Shown piece by piece: positions 5,992-6,737 of a DNA stretch of 6,737 nucleotides. The position numbers and the translations under genes were made by a program. The first letter of the stretch is position 1, and every line of letters starts with the position of its first letter. The stretch is taken from the NCBI GenBank assembly GCA_913063005.1, contig CAJXZI010000107.1, positions 1 to 6,737 on the forward strand, given 5' to 3'. Below the pieces are notes generated by a model, which was not told the DNA's origin, did not search any database, and worked only from the letters and a program-made list of their open reading frames with translations. The DNA comes from an uncultured Halieaceae bacterium (GTDB lineage Bacteria > Pseudomonadota > Gammaproteobacteria > Pseudomonadales > Halieaceae).

Positions 5992-6737
5992 ATGTCGGCT
6001 GAACTTATTCTTAGATCGTTGGATGAGGGCGTTCTTTGGCTCACACTCAACAATGAAAAACAGCGCAATCCGCTGTCGAGTCAGATGCTGTCTGCGATGA
6101 CCTCGGTACTCGACGAGGCCTACGATGACGATGCTGTCAGATGCATCGTTATTTCAGCAAAAGGCCCAGTCTTCTCTGCGGGCCATGACTTAAGCGAGAT
6201 GGCGCGAGGCGAGGACGAAAGCAAAGAAGAATGGCGACCCAGAGTCCTGTCGGTTCTTGAGGCTTGCGCGACGATGATGCAGCGCATCGTTCACGGGCCA
6301 AAGGCGGTAATCGCCTGTGTGCAGGGAACGGCGACGGCGGCGGGATGCCAGCTCGTTTCGGCTTGCGATATGGCAGTTGCGTCGAGTGACTCACGATTCT
6401 GCACGCCCGGTGTCAACTTAGGCGCCTTCTGCACAACGCCACTTGTCGGTATTGGCCGTAATCTCTCTCGCAAGCACGCTCTGGAAATGGCACTCACGGG
6501 TGAGTTTTTTGACGCGCGCGACGCGGAGCGTTTTGGTCTTATTAACCGCCATGTACCCGCAGATGAGGTGGTTGCAGAGACGCGAAAGCTCGCCGAGCGT
6601 ATTGCAACACGATCCCCTCAGAGTATTCGCGATGGCAAAACGGCGTTTTACACGCAGATAGAAATGCCGCTTCACGAAGCCTTTGAGCACGCCAATCAGG
6701 TCATGGTCGAGGCCATGACATCGGATGAATCACGGCG
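5992..6737 (+). CDS. Crotonase-family protein, ECHDC3-like enoyl-CoA hydratase/isomerase (3' end missing)
   Basis: The frame is open for 248 codons and cut by the window edge shortly before the expected C-terminal helix. GAGG at 5983-5986, 5 nt before the ATG, sets the start. It is a cytosolic crotonase-fold protein expected to bind an acyl-CoA thioester. The CoA and oxyanion-hole loop is FSAGHDLSEM (61-70); the second oxyanion segment is ATAAGCQLVSACDMAVAS (114-131), followed by FCTPGVNLGAFCTTP (136-150). These closely match ECHDC3, a mitochondrial protein of the family. The two glutamates that hydrate enoyl-CoA in classical hydratases (rat E144, E164) fall at Q120 and G140, so normal hydration is unlikely; isomerase, hydrolase or another CoA chemistry is possible. 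The alignment is by eye. Its own promoter lies upstream, and it is probably independent of the carbamoyltransferase module. Confidence 0.9.
   Translation, partial: MSAELILRSLDEGVLWLTLNNEKQRNPLSSQMLSAMTSVLDEAYDDDAVRCIVISAKGPVFSAGHDLSEMARGEDESKEEWRPRVLSVLEACATMMQRIVHGPKAVIACVQGTATAAGCQLVSACDMAVASSDSRFCTPGVNLGAFCTTPLVGIGRNLSRKHALEMALTGEFFDARDAERFGLINRHVPADEVVAETRKLAERIATRSPQSIRDGKTAFYTQIEMPLHEAFEHANQVMVEAMTSDESR

Overview
The window looks like a chromosomal segment of a Gram-negative bacterium, most likely a gammaproteobacterium and possibly marine. The basis is roughly balanced base composition, AGGAG-type ribosome binding sites, a sigma70-like promoter before the last gene, and the protein families present. 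The taxon is inference; nothing here fixes it. There are no rRNAs, tRNAs, insertion sequences or CRISPR arrays.

Layout. Bases 1-370 hold the probable start of a leftward gene running off the edge (ATG at 25) and a possible 50-residue small ORF just upstream of it (57-209). A leftward GNAT acetyltransferase follows (371-856). The core is a carbamoyltransferase module. Leftward it has a NodU/CmcH-type O-carbamoyltransferase (1918-3771), an SxtJ-family membrane protein (1186-1599) and a 50-residue DUF5989 (SxtK-like) membrane protein (1034-1186) whose ATG overlaps the stop of the SxtJ gene. Diverging from the carbamoyltransferase across 78 bp is a membrane-anchored SGNH/GDSL hydrolase-like protein with tetratricopeptide repeats (3850-5919). 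At the right edge a rightward crotonase-fold gene related to ECHDC3 starts at 5992 behind its own candidate promoter and is cut by the window end.

How the genes may work together. The carbamoyltransferase should move a carbamoyl group from carbamoyl phosphate, via carbamoyl-adenylate, to a hydroxyl on a sugar or other small acceptor. The SxtJ and DUF5989 proteins are small membrane partners of unknown function that travel with such enzymes, including in cyanobacterial saxitoxin clusters (sxtI, sxtJ, sxtK). No other saxitoxin gene is present, so toxin production is not implied. The anchored SGNH/TPR protein probably acts at or outside the inner membrane on the same or a related substrate. A membrane-linked carbamoyl modification of a glycan or secreted metabolite is the best hypothesis, but the substrate is unknown. 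The GNAT and crotonase genes appear to be unrelated neighbours.
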